Positions 47,109-55,820 of a stretch of DNA of 64,000 bases are shown piece after piece. The DNA is taken from positions 1 to 64,000 of the forward strand of contig NZ_QLTK01000036.1 in the NCBI RefSeq assembly GCF_003269035.1, in the 5' to 3' direction. This DNA is from Paraburkholderia bryophila (lineage in GTDB: Bacteria > Pseudomonadota > Gammaproteobacteria > Burkholderiales > Burkholderiaceae). The translations under genes were made by a program, and so were the position numbers. The notes beneath the pieces were generated by a model that saw only the letters and a list, made by a program, of their open reading frames with translations, ran no database searches and had not been told where the DNA came from. Positions within the stretch are counted from its first letter, which is position 1, and every line of letters starts with the position of its first letter.

Positions 47109-47906
47109 ATGAGCGGTCTTGAAATCCGGCGATTGCACGTCGCTTATGAAAGCGCACGCGGCGCGGCGCCCCACGTCGCGCTCGCGGACGTCGATCTGCA
47201 GATCGGCGCCGGTGAGTTCGTCGTTGCGTTGGGCGCGTCGGGCTGCGGCAAGACGACCTTGCTCAACTGCATCGCCGGTTTCATCACGCCGACCGCAGGC
47301 GAGGTGCGCCTGAACGGCGAACTCGTGCACGGCCCCGGCGCGGATCGCGGCGTGGTGTTTCAGAAGTACGCGCTAATGCCCTGGCTCGACGTACTCGACA
47401 ACGTCGCGCTCGGCTTGCGGTTTCAGCGCGTGCCGAAGGCGGAGCGCGAGCGCATCGCGCGCGAGATGCTGGCGCTGGTGGGGCTCGAAAAGCATGCACG
47501 TTCGCGGGTCTATGCACTCTCGGGCGGCATGCAGCAACGCGTGGGCATTGCGCGCGCGCTGGCGAGCGACCCACAGGTGCTGCTAATGGACGAACCAATG
47601 GGCGCGCTCGATTCGATGACGCGCGAGTCGATGCAGGAACTCGTGCTCGACGTGTGGGGCCGCACGCGCAAGACAGTGTTTTTCATCACCCATAGCGTTG
47701 AAGAGGCGCTGTTTCTCGCGACACGTCTCGTGGTCATGACGCCGGGTCCGGGACGCATCGCCGAGAGCTACGATCTACCGTTCGCGCGCCGTTTTCTCGA
47801 GACGCGCGACGCGCGTGCGGTGAAGTCGTCGCCAGATTTCATCGAATGGCGGGAGCGGCTGGTGCGTTGCCTGCATGAGCGCAATCAGGAAGAGGTGGTG
47901 TCGTGA
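47109..47906 (+). CDS. tauB: Taurine ABC transporter ATP-binding protein
   Basis: The 265-residue ATPase has Walker A ALGASGCGKTT near residue 43, signature LSGGMQQRVGIARAL near 138, Walker B VLLMDEPMGALD, and switch histidine FITHSVEEAL. It resembles TauB/SsuB. The LSGGMQQR form is common to this group. It overlaps the permease gene by 4 bases and energises sulfonate uptake. Confidence 0.92.
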   Translation: MSGLEIRRLHVAYESARGAAPHVALADVDLQIGAGEFVVALGASGCGKTTLLNCIAGFITPTAGEVRLNGELVHGPGADRGVVFQKYALMPWLDVLDNVALGLRFQRVPKAERERIAREMLALVGLEKHARSRVYALSGGMQQRVGIARALASDPQVLLMDEPMGALDSMTRESMQELVLDVWGRTRKTVFFITHSVEEALFLATRLVVMTPGPGRIAESYDLPFARRFLETRDARAVKSSPDFIEWRERLVRCLHERNQEEVVS

Positions 47907-48772
47907 CGGCTTCACGCGAATCATTGAGCACGGTGCCTGTGAGCCGGAAAAACGAACCCGCCGCAGGCAAGGCGCGACCCACCAAAGGCTGGCGCCTGCC
48001 GGGCGAAGGACCGACTGCTGCACTGAGCGCGGTCTCGGTTGCGACGCTCGCCGCGCTCTGGTGGTTCGCCACTCATTTGCATTGGTTGCCGCCATTATTT
48101 CTGCCGACGCCGGAAGCCGTCTGGGCGGCTTTCCTCGACGCGTGGCACGGTCGCATTCAAGGCGGCTTGCCGCTCTCCGAGCATCTTGCCTGGAGCGCGC
48201 TGCGGGTATTCGGCGCGTTCGCGCTGGCGGCGGTCACGGCGGTGCCGATGGGCATTCTGATGGGCGTAAGCCGGGTTGCGCGCGGCCTGCTCGATCCGCC
48301 GCTCGAGTTCTACCGGCCGTTACCGCCGCTCGCTTATCTGCCGCTCGTGGTGATCTGGTTCGGTATCGACGAAACCGCGAAGATCGTCGTGATCTATCTC
48401 GCGTGCTTTGCGCCGATCGCAATGGCGGCACGCGCCGGCGCGCGCAGTGCGACCGTCGAGCAGATTCACGCGGCGTATTCGCTGGGCGGTCGTTTTTCGC
48501 AGGTCGTGCGCCACGTGGTGTTGCCCGCGGCGTTGCCGGAGATATTGACGGGACTGCGTATCGCGATCGGCTTCGGCTGGACCACGCTGGTCGCCGCCGA
48601 AATGGTCGCGGCCACCGCAGGGCTGGGTCAGATGGTGCTCAATGCGTCGAGCTTCTTGCGTACCGACGTGGTGGTGATGGGCATCGTACTGATCGGTCTG
48701 ATCGCGTGGTTGTTCGATCTCGGCATGCGCGCGCTGGAGCGGCGGCTGGTGCCGTGGAAGGGGCGGGTGTAA
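47903..48772 (+). CDS. tauC: Taurine ABC transporter permease
   Basis: The 289-residue permease has about six membrane segments, and the EAA-type loop lies within AYSLGGRFSQVVRHVVLPAA (about 192-211). It completes the TauABC set. The N-terminal 35 residues are soluble and basic. No tauD dioxygenase or other sulfonate-degrading gene follows within the window, so the imported compound must be processed elsewhere. Confidence 0.92.
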   Translation: MTASRESLSTVPVSRKNEPAAGKARPTKGWRLPGEGPTAALSAVSVATLAALWWFATHLHWLPPLFLPTPEAVWAAFLDAWHGRIQGGLPLSEHLAWSALRVFGAFALAAVTAVPMGILMGVSRVARGLLDPPLEFYRPLPPLAYLPLVVIWFGIDETAKIVVIYLACFAPIAMAARAGARSATVEQIHAAYSLGGRFSQVVRHVVLPAALPEILTGLRIAIGFGWTTLVAAEMVAATAGLGQMVLNASSFLRTDVVVMGIVLIGLIAWLFDLGMRALERRLVPWKGRV

Positions 48773-48807
48773 GCGTTCCCGCCGCAAACCGCGCCGCGCG
48801 ACACCGC

Positions 48808-49491
48808 TCAACCAAACAGTTCGATCACTCGCCAGCCACGATCATTAGCGATGGCGCGCAAACGCGGATCGGGGTTCGTCGCGACGGGATCGGTGACGCG
48901 CTCCAGCAAGGGCACGTCGTTGATGGAATCGCTATAGAACCAGCTTTGGGGAAAATCCTGCAGACGGTACCCGAGCGACGCCAGCCAATGTTCGGTGCGC
49001 GTGATTTTGCCTTCGCGGAAAGTCGGCACCCCGACGGCCTTGCCCGTGAAGCGCGCCGACGGATCGTCGCCTTCGGTACCCAGATCGATTCCCAGCAGAT
49101 GATCGAAGCCGAGCGCCTTGCCGATCGGTGTCGTGATGAACACGTTGGTGGCGGTGACGATGCAGCACAGGTCGCCCGCCGCGATATGACGCTGCACGAG
49201 TTCGCGTGCGGCCGGCAAGATGGCCGGCGTGATCACGTCGCGCATGAACTGCGCGTGCCACGCGTCGAGCTGCGCGCGCGAGTGACGGGCCAGCGGCGCT
49301 AGCGTGTAGTTCAGGTAAGCCGCCATATCGAGCGTGCCGGCCACGTACTGGCGGTAGTAACCGTCGATTTCCTCGGCGTGCCGCGCCGCGCCTTCAATTC
49401 CCAAGCCAGCAATGAAGTGGGCCCACGCCTGATCGCTATCGAGCGGCAGCAGCGTGTGATCCAGGTCGAACAGCGCAAGATTGCGGCTCAT
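48808..49491 (-). CDS. HAD-IB family phosphatase
   Basis: The 227-residue HAD enzyme has motif I LFDLDHTLL with Asp9 and Asp11, motif II ATNVF near residue 115, a conserved lysine near 165, and motif IV SDSINDVPLLE near 187. The helical cap between motifs I and II places it with SerB-like HAD-IB hydrolases. The substrate may be a phosphoserine-like or other small phosphomonoester. It converges on tauC with a 35-base gap. Confidence 0.88.
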   Translation of the reverse strand: MSRNLALFDLDHTLLPLDSDQAWAHFIAGLGIEGAARHAEEIDGYYRQYVAGTLDMAAYLNYTLAPLARHSRAQLDAWHAQFMRDVITPAILPAARELVQRHIAAGDLCCIVTATNVFITTPIGKALGFDHLLGIDLGTEGDDPSARFTGKAVGVPTFREGKITRTEHWLASLGYRLQDFPQSWFYSDSINDVPLLERVTDPVATNPDPRLRAIANDRGWRVIELFG

Positions 49492-49703
49492 CCAGAGTCC
49501 TTTCTATTTAATGGGTCGAATCAACTGCGTGGCCGATGCGCATCAGCCGGCACACAGCAATCCACAGTTTGCCACGAGCGTATAGTCAAAAGCACAAAAT
49601 TACAATAAGGCAAAAATGTGCAACACTACTGTCACATACGCTTCGCATAACGCGTCAGGGCGGCATGCGGTTGGGTCACGGCAGCAGCAACGGGCAGCAC
49701 CTT

Positions 49704-51371
49704 ATGTTGATTCTCCTTAACCTTCTCGCGGGTGTAGCGCTCCTCGTGTGGGGCTCTCACATTGTTCGTACCGGCATCCTGCGGGTCCTCGGCGCCGATC
49801 TGCGCAGCGTGCTCGGCCGCAGCACCGCCAGCCGCTCGCGGGCGTTTTTCGCGGGTGTCGGCGTCACGAGTCTGGTACAGAGCAGCAATGCCACCGCGGT
49901 GATCGTCACGTCGTTCGCGGCGCAGGGACTGCTGCCGCTTACCAGCGGTCTCGCGATCATGCTCGGCGCCGACGTCGGCACCGCGCTGATGGCGCGAATC
50001 CTCACGCTCGATCTGTCGTGGCTCTCGCCGATACTGATTCTGGTCGGCGTGCCGCTGTTCCTGTCGCGCAAGCAGGACCGAATCGGCCAGACCGGCCGCA
50101 CGCTGATCGGGCTCGGGCTGATCCTGCTGGCATTGCACCTGATCGTCGAAGCCGCCCAGCCGATGATGCAAGGCGCCGGCGTGCGCGTGATGTTCGGCGC
50201 ATTGACCGGCGACACCATGCTCGACGCCCTGGTCGGCGCCGCGTTCGCGATGCTGTCGTACTCGAGTCTCGCGGCGGTGTTGTTGACCGCGACGCTGGCG
50301 TCGTCCGGCGTGATTTCGCTGAAGGTCGCGCTATGTCTGGTGATTGGCGCGAACCTCGGCAGCGGCTTGCTGGCGCTGCTCGGCACCGTGGCGCAGAACG
50401 CGGCGGCGCGACGGCTCGCGTTGGGCAGCTTCGCGTTCAAGCTGGCCGGCGCGCTGCTGATCCTGCCGTTCGCGCCGTTGCTGGCGCGCGGCTTGCCGGT
50501 GTTGATCGCAAATCCGCGCGAGGCAACGGTGGGTTTTCACCTGATCTACAACACGCTGCGGTGTTGTGCGTGTCTGTCGCTGATCGATCCGGTCGCACGT
50601 ATTTGCGTGCGCGTGCTGCCGGACCGGCCGCTGCCGAACGGCGAGTTGCGGCCGCTGCATCTGGACACCGCCGCGCTGTCCACGCCCACGCTCGCGCTCG
50701 CCCATGCCGCGCGCGAGGTGCTGCGGATCGGCGACATCGTACGCACCATGCTCGACAACGTCGCGGACCTGATCCATCACAACAGTCTGGACAAAGCCCG
50801 TGAAACGGTCCGCATGGACGACGACGTCGACGAACTCTACGCGGCCGTCAAAACGTATCTGACGCTGATCTCGCGCGAGCAGCTCGACGAAGCGGACAGC
50901 CGCCGCTGGACCGACATCATTTCTTTAACGATCAACCTGGAGCATGCAGGCGACATCATCGAGCGGATCGTCAGGGATATCGAGGAAAAGAAGATCGCGC
51001 ACCGTCTGTCGTTTTCGGAAGAAGGACTGGGTGAACTCGACGACCTGCAGGCGCGGCTCGTCAGCAACCTGCAACTGGGGCTCTCGGTGTTTCTGAATAA
51101 CGACCTGCGATGCGCCGAGCGTCTGCTGGCGGAGAAAGAGCGTTTTCGCGATCTGGAGCGCGCGTATTCGTACAAGCATCTGGACCGGCTGGCCGGACAA
51201 ACACTACGCAGCATCGAAACCAGCGCGCTCCACCTGGATCTGATCAGCGACATGAAGCGGCTCAACTCACTGTTCTGTTCGACCGCCTATCCGGTGCTCG
51301 ACGCCGCCGGCGCGCTGCACGACACGCGCTTGCGCAAGCGCGCGCTCGATACGATGCATGTGAAGGAATAG
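49704..51371 (+). CDS. Na+/phosphate cotransporter family protein with PhoU-like domain
   Basis: The 555-residue protein has an N-terminal Na/Pi cotransporter region with two QSSNA-like repeats (SLVQSSNATAVI near residue 53 and SYSSLAAVLLTATL near 185) and many membrane segments. A C-terminal PhoU-like helical domain (about 365-545) follows. It likely imports phosphate or another anion. ATG 49704 gives the family-typical start MLILLNLLAGVALLVW; an upstream ATG at 49665 has an AGGGCGG site and cannot be excluded. Confidence 0.88.
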   Translation: MLILLNLLAGVALLVWGSHIVRTGILRVLGADLRSVLGRSTASRSRAFFAGVGVTSLVQSSNATAVIVTSFAAQGLLPLTSGLAIMLGADVGTALMARILTLDLSWLSPILILVGVPLFLSRKQDRIGQTGRTLIGLGLILLALHLIVEAAQPMMQGAGVRVMFGALTGDTMLDALVGAAFAMLSYSSLAAVLLTATLASSGVISLKVALCLVIGANLGSGLLALLGTVAQNAAARRLALGSFAFKLAGALLILPFAPLLARGLPVLIANPREATVGFHLIYNTLRCCACLSLIDPVARICVRVLPDRPLPNGELRPLHLDTAALSTPTLALAHAAREVLRIGDIVRTMLDNVADLIHHNSLDKARETVRMDDDVDELYAAVKTYLTLISREQLDEADSRRWTDIISLTINLEHAGDIIERIVRDIEEKKIAHRLSFSEEGLGELDDLQARLVSNLQLGLSVFLNNDLRCAERLLAEKERFRDLERAYSYKHLDRLAGQTLRSIETSALHLDLISDMKRLNSLFCSTAYPVLDAAGALHDTRLRKRALDTMHVKE

Positions 51372-51403
51372 CAACGTGTTCCGGCAATCCGAAGCGCTGA
51401 ACC

Positions 51404-52174
51404 TTAAGCCAGAACGATCTCTTCCAGCTTCTTTTTCAGCGCGGTGAACTCGGCGGCTTCGGCCGCTTTTTTATTGGTGACGAGCACGTCGATCCGCTCG
51501 ACCGGGCAGTACGAAATTCGGCTGCGCTGGCCGATCTTGCTGTAGTCCGCGAGGATCACCACGCGGTCCGCGTTGGCGACCATTGCGCGCGCTACTTCGG
51601 TTTCGGCGTGATCGTAATTGGTCGCGCCATGCCGGTGATCGACGCCGACCGGCGACAGCAGCGCGAGGTCCGCGCGATAGCGTTGGATATCGAGCACGGT
51701 GGTGGCGCCGGTGGTCGCCATTGCGCGGTCGCTGATCGAGCCGCCGAGCAGAATCACTTCGTTGGCGGCGTCGGTTTGCTCGACGCCGCCGCGCATTTTC
51801 AGCGCGACGTCGATCGAGTTGGTGACGATGGTCAGATTCGCCAGCTTCGCCAGTTCTTCGGCGAGCGCCGCGGTCGTGGTGCCCGCGTCGATGAACAGCG
51901 TCTGGCCGCTCGCGATCAAACCGGTCGCGGCTTTCGCGATGGCCGTTTTGGATTTGACGCGCATATGCGCGCGTTCGGCGATGGGGGCTTCGTCAGCGGG
52001 TTTGATCGCTCCGCCATGAACTCGCCGCAGTTCTCCGAGTGCTTCGAGGTCGAGCAGATCGCGCCGCACTGTTTCGCGCGATACCCCCAGGTCCGCCATG
52101 ATCCGTTCGGTCGACACGCGCTGCAGCGTGGACAGCAGCGCACGAATTCTCTGATGACGGTCTTCCTGCCACAT
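51404..52174 (-). CDS. glpR: DeoR family repressor, GlpR-like
   Basis: The 256-residue protein has an N-terminal DeoR helix-turn-helix (RHQRIRALLSTLQRVSTERI; VSRETVRRDLLDLEALGEL) and a C-terminal sugar-phosphate sensor domain containing FIDAGTTTAALAEELAKL. GlpR represses glycerol-3-phosphate genes and is induced by that metabolite. The divergent gene encodes a glycerophosphodiesterase whose product is glycerol-3-phosphate, and the spacer contains GlpR-like operator half-sites, both supporting the assignment. AAGGA precedes the ATG. Confidence 0.85.
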   Translation of the reverse strand: MWQEDRHQRIRALLSTLQRVSTERIMADLGVSRETVRRDLLDLEALGELRRVHGGAIKPADEAPIAERAHMRVKSKTAIAKAATGLIASGQTLFIDAGTTTAALAEELAKLANLTIVTNSIDVALKMRGGVEQTDAANEVILLGGSISDRAMATTGATTVLDIQRYRADLALLSPVGVDHRHGATNYDHAETEVARAMVANADRVVILADYSKIGQRSRISYCPVERIDVLVTNKKAAEAAEFTALKKKLEEIVLA

Positions 52175-52232
52175 GCATTTTTCCTTGAATGCCCACGCGC
52201 GTTCACGCAGCCTGGTTTTAAGAGCGATATCG

Positions 52233-52252
52233 TGGACACGAATGTGTGTCCA
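52233..52252. promoter_or_regulatory. Dyad at the glpR promoter
   Basis: TGGACAC and GTGTCCA are a perfect 7-base inverted repeat around six bases. It starts six bases downstream of a perfect TTGACA -35 box (minus strand, 52263-52258) and covers the spacer and -10 region. The position fits repression of glpR, but the half-sites differ from the GlpR-like ones further up. Confidence 0.55.
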
Positions 52253-52358
52253 AACTATGTCAAGCGTAGTACTTTAGTCGGATTGTGTTGTATTTTTTTG
52301 GCAGCTTGCAAGTTTGTGTATTTCACCTTAGCCTTCGCAAATCGAAGCGTTACGGCTG

Positions 52359-52410
52359 TTTCGAACATCAAATGTTCGAAAAGGAAGTGAAATGTCCGAT
52401 TTCGAGCATT
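52359..52410. promoter_or_regulatory. GlpR-like operator cluster
   Basis: A perfect dyad with 10-base arms (TTTCGAACAT, CAA, ATGTTCGAAA) occupies 52359-52381. At 52391-52410 the element AATGTCCG-ATTT-CGAGCATT has the ATGTTCG-N4-CGAACAT layout of the E. coli GlpR operator as I recall it, with one substitution per arm. Half-sites start at 52362, 52372, 52392 and 52403; the second and third are 20 bases apart, two helical turns. Confidence 0.65.
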
Positions 52411-52740
52411 TTGCGGCGTTTTTTGGCAATCTGATTGACCCAAGCCGTTGCCATAATGAAACTTGGGGTCGGCTGGCTGAGCGAATTGTCGGTGGTGTCC
52501 GGCGCGGCCGGATGCAGCACGATTCGTGATCCTGACAATGATACGGCAACGCTTCATACGATTCGCGGGGATCTTGCATAGGCCGTTCGGCCAGCTATCG
52601 CGCCGCCTGGCTTGGCGCGATACTACGCGCGGAGCTCGCGTGTGAAGGCCGCCGGAAGCAGGCATGTGCCGTCGTGGCGGTCACGGCCGGTAACGCGTCG
52701 AGAGCATATTTAACCCGCTCTATCGGGAAGGTAACGAGAC

Positions 52741-53532
52741 GTGGCAAACGGGAATCATGAGATGAGCCGCACCTTGAGCGCAGACTGGCCGTATCCACGA
52801 CTGGTTGCGCATCGCTGCGGCGGCACGCTGGCGCCGGAAAACACTTTGGCCGGGTTCGACGCCTGCGTGCGTTACGGCTACCGCATGGTCGAATTCGACG
52901 CCAAGCTGTCCGCCGACAACCAGCTCTTTCTAATGCATGACGACACGCTCGAGCGCACCACGAATGGTCACGGCGCCGCCGCCGATCACACGTGGGCGCA
53001 ACTGAGCACGCTGGACGCCGGCGCATGGTACGGCGACCGCGCGCAATTCGCCGGCACCCATCTGCCCACGCTTGCCGAGGCGGCCGGGCGCTGCGCGCGC
53101 GAGGGCATCGCCGCGAACATCGAGATCAAACCGTGTCCAGGGCGTGACGGCATCACCGGCGCGCTGGTGGCAAGCGGTGCGTTGACATTGTGGCAAGGGC
53201 AAACGCCGCCGTTGCTGTCGTCGTTTTCGTTCGAGGCGTTGGCGGCCGCGCGCGAAGCGGCGCCGGCGCTACAGCGCGGCATGCTGTTCGAGGAAGTGCC
53301 CACGGATTGGCTGCAAATCGTGCGTGAACTCGACTGCGTGTCGCTTCATGCGAGCCACCGTTATCTGAGCGAGCCGCTGGTCGCCGAGATTCGTGCGGCC
53401 GGGCTGCGCGTGCTGGCCTACACCGTGAACGACGCGGCGCGTGCGCAACTGCTTGCGCAATGGGGCGTCGACATGATTTGTACAGATCGCATCGATACAC
53501 TGCATCACGACATGTTCTCCACGTCGGTCTGA
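52741..53532 (+). CDS. ugpQ: Glycerophosphodiester phosphodiesterase
   Basis: The 263-residue cytosolic enzyme hydrolyses glycerophosphodiesters to glycerol-3-phosphate and an alcohol. The GDPD motifs are intact: VAHRCGG with ENTLAGF, the metal ligands in MVEFDAKLS, the second histidine in FLMHDDTLERTTNG, and IEIKPCPG. It has no signal peptide, so substrates must be imported first, which fits the ABC transporter genes that follow. GTG 52741 (GGAAGG upstream) is used; ATG 52762 is a good alternative. Confidence 0.93.
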   Translation: MANGNHEMSRTLSADWPYPRLVAHRCGGTLAPENTLAGFDACVRYGYRMVEFDAKLSADNQLFLMHDDTLERTTNGHGAAADHTWAQLSTLDAGAWYGDRAQFAGTHLPTLAEAAGRCAREGIAANIEIKPCPGRDGITGALVASGALTLWQGQTPPLLSSFSFEALAAAREAAPALQRGMLFEEVPTDWLQIVRELDCVSLHASHRYLSEPLVAEIRAAGLRVLAYTVNDAARAQLLAQWGVDMICTDRIDTLHHDMFSTSV

Positions 53533-53633
53533 ACATGTCGAAGCGCGCGCGTTGCTGCGCATCGGCGCACGCCCTGAAGCTCGAACCAGAAATTTTCCAA
53601 ACGTAGCAATTTCGGCAGAGGATGAGGAAGACC

Positions 53634-54746
53634 ATGAACCGCACCGCGTTAGTCCGTTTACTTTCCATGTCGGCAGCGGCGGGCGTCGCCGCCGGCGCCA
53701 GCAGCATGGCTTGCGCCGCGCCGCTCGACACCCTGATCGCCGCCGCGAAGCAGGAAGGCCAGCTCACCGTGATCGCGTTGCCGCACGACTGGTGCAACTA
53801 CGGCGAACTGGTGGCCGGCTTCCAGAAGAAGTACGGCATCAAGATCAACGAATTGAATCCGGATGCGGGTTCGGGCGACGAAGTCGAAGCGATCAAGGCG
53901 AACAAGGGCAACAAGGGCCCGCAAGCGCCGGACGTGATCGACGTGGGTCTCTCGTTCGGTCCGACCGCGAAGGCCGAAGGCCTGCTGCAACCGTATAAGG
54001 TCGCGACGTGGAACTCGATCCCGAAAGAGTCGAAAGACGCCGACGGTTACTGGTATGGCGACTACTACGGCGTGCTGTCGTTCGAAGTGAACGCCGACAT
54101 GATCGACAAGGCGCCGGCCGATTGGAGCGATCTGCTCAAACCCGACTACAAGAACGCCGTGTCGCTCGCGGGCGATCCGCGTACCGCCAACCAGGCCATC
54201 CAGGCTGTCTTCGCGGCGGGTCTGTCGCAAAGCAAGGGCGACGCGAGCAAGGCCGGCGCAGCAGGTCTGAAGTACTTTGCCGATCTGAACAAGAACGGCA
54301 ACTTCGTGCCGGTGATCGGCAAGGCCGCTTCGCTCGCGCAAGGCACCACGCCGATCGTCGTGCGTTGGGACTACAACGCGCTGGCCGACCGCGACACGCT
54401 GAAGGGCAACCCGAAGGTGCAGGTGGTGATTCCGAAGACGGGCGTCGTCGCCGGCGTGTACGTTCAGGCGATCAGCGCTTACGCGCCACATCCGAACGCT
54501 GCCAAGCTGTGGATGGAATACCTGTACTCGGACGAAGGCCAGATCGGCTGGCTGGCAGGTTACTGCCACCCGATGCGCTACAACGAACTGGTGGCGGGCA
54601 AGAAGGTGCCGCAAGCGCTGCTCGACAAGCTGCCGCCGCCGTCGTCGTACAAGAATGTGGTGTTCCCGACGCTGTCCCAACAGGACGCCTATAAGGACAC
54701 CATCACCAAGCAGTGGGACCAGGCGGTCGGCGCGAACGTCAAGTAA
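53634..54746 (+). CDS. ABC transporter substrate-binding protein (Fe3+/spermidine-like family)
   Basis: The 370-residue precursor has a signal peptide (about 1-28, ending MACA before APLDTLI). It belongs to the SBP_bac_6/PotD-like group, with QLTVIALPHDWCNYGEL and AYAPHPNAAKLWMEYLYSDEGQ. Relatives bind iron, polyamines, 2-aminoethylphosphonate or unknown ligands. Placement after a glycerophosphodiesterase and under a GlpR-like repressor suggests a phosphodiester or phosphonate ligand (inference). ATG 53634 follows GAGG; ATG 53622 is alternative. Confidence 0.88.
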   Translation: MNRTALVRLLSMSAAAGVAAGASSMACAAPLDTLIAAAKQEGQLTVIALPHDWCNYGELVAGFQKKYGIKINELNPDAGSGDEVEAIKANKGNKGPQAPDVIDVGLSFGPTAKAEGLLQPYKVATWNSIPKESKDADGYWYGDYYGVLSFEVNADMIDKAPADWSDLLKPDYKNAVSLAGDPRTANQAIQAVFAAGLSQSKGDASKAGAAGLKYFADLNKNGNFVPVIGKAASLAQGTTPIVVRWDYNALADRDTLKGNPKVQVVIPKTGVVAGVYVQAISAYAPHPNAAKLWMEYLYSDEGQIGWLAGYCHPMRYNELVAGKKVPQALLDKLPPPSSYKNVVFPTLSQQDAYKDTITKQWDQAVGANVK

Positions 54747-54881
54747 GCGACGCGGGTCGGCGCGCGGCGTGGCAGATTCCTCGCCGTGGCGCCGAAGCGT
54801 AATCCGAAGTATTGCCGTCGGCGTGCTGCTCGAGTTGGGCGGCACGCCTGGCGTTTTGCCAGACAGTCTCAAAGGTGAGCT

Positions 54882-55820
54882 ATGAGCGCTTCATCGGATG
54901 CTGGAGCGGTGCAGCCGGAACTGCTGGTTCCGCCTGTGCCCACGCCAACGCCTCGCGTCGACGGTCCGGGCCGTGCGTCGCAGTTTCTTGCCTGGATCGG
55001 CGTGGTGCCGTTTTTTACCTTCGCGCTGTTGTTCCTGATCCTGCCGACCGGCTTTCTGATGGTCGGCGCATTCCAGGACGCGCAAGGTCATTTCACGCTC
55101 GGCAATTTCCGTGATTTGCTGCAGCCCACCGTGCTGGACGCGTACTGGATCAGCTTCAAGGTGAGCGCCGCCTCGTCGCTCGGCGGCGCGGTGATCGGCT
55201 CGCTGCTCGCGTGGGCCGCGGTGCAGGGCAAACTGCCCGGCTGGATTCGCCCGACGCTGATGACGTTTTCCGGCGTGGCGTCGAATTTTGCCGGCGTGCC
55301 GCTCGCGTTTGCTTTCATCTGCACATTGGGACGTGTCGGCCTCGTCACCGTGCTGCTGAAAAAGTATCTTGGCTTCAACCTTTACTCCACCGGCTTCAGC
55401 ATTCTGAGCTTTTCCGGACTGACGCTGACCTATCTGTATTTCCAGATTCCGTTGATGGTGCTGATCGTCACGCCCGCGCTCGACGGCCTGAAGCGCGAAT
55501 GGCGCGAAGCCTGCGACTGCCTGGGCGGCACCTCGTATCAATACTGGCGCTACGTCGCTCTGCCCGTGCTGTGGCCGAGCGTGCTCGGTGCGGCGTTGCT
55601 GCTGTTCGCCAATTCGTTCGGCGCGGTCGCCACGGCCTACGCGCTGACCGGCAGCTCGCTGAACATCGTCACGATCCTGCTGTATGCGCAAATTCGCGGC
55701 GACGTGATGCACAACCAGAACCTCGGCTACGCGCTCGCGCTCGGCATGGTGCTCGTGACCGGCCTGTCGAACGGCGGCTATATCTGGCTGCGCTCGCGTG
55801 CCGAAAGGGGGCGTCGATGA
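54882..55820 (+). CDS. ABC transporter permease, subunit 1
   Basis: The 312-residue permease has six membrane segments after a soluble Pro-rich leader (about 1-30). The coupling EAA loop is visible as LKREWREACDCLGGTSYQYW (about 202-221). It belongs to the PotB/FbpB-like group and overlaps the second permease by 4 bases. It forms the channel with that partner. Confidence 0.92.
   Translation: MSASSDAGAVQPELLVPPVPTPTPRVDGPGRASQFLAWIGVVPFFTFALLFLILPTGFLMVGAFQDAQGHFTLGNFRDLLQPTVLDAYWISFKVSAASSLGGAVIGSLLAWAAVQGKLPGWIRPTLMTFSGVASNFAGVPLAFAFICTLGRVGLVTVLLKKYLGFNLYSTGFSILSFSGLTLTYLYFQIPLMVLIVTPALDGLKREWREACDCLGGTSYQYWRYVALPVLWPSVLGAALLLFANSFGAVATAYALTGSSLNIVTILLYAQIRGDVMHNQNLGYALALGMVLVTGLSNGGYIWLRSRAERGRR

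Larger units (their letters stand above)
52175..52740. other. Divergent regulatory region glpR / glycerophosphodiesterase
   Basis: This 566-base, relatively AT-rich region holds the operator cluster (52359-52410), the glpR-proximal dyad (52233-52252) and a TTGACA -35 box for glpR (52263-52258). No small gene is convincing. Confidence 0.6.

Noticed and set aside
55211..55816. Long N-terminal extension of the second permease
   Set aside because: Out-of-frame reading of the first permease gene; ATG 55817 overlaps its stop in the usual ATGA manner.
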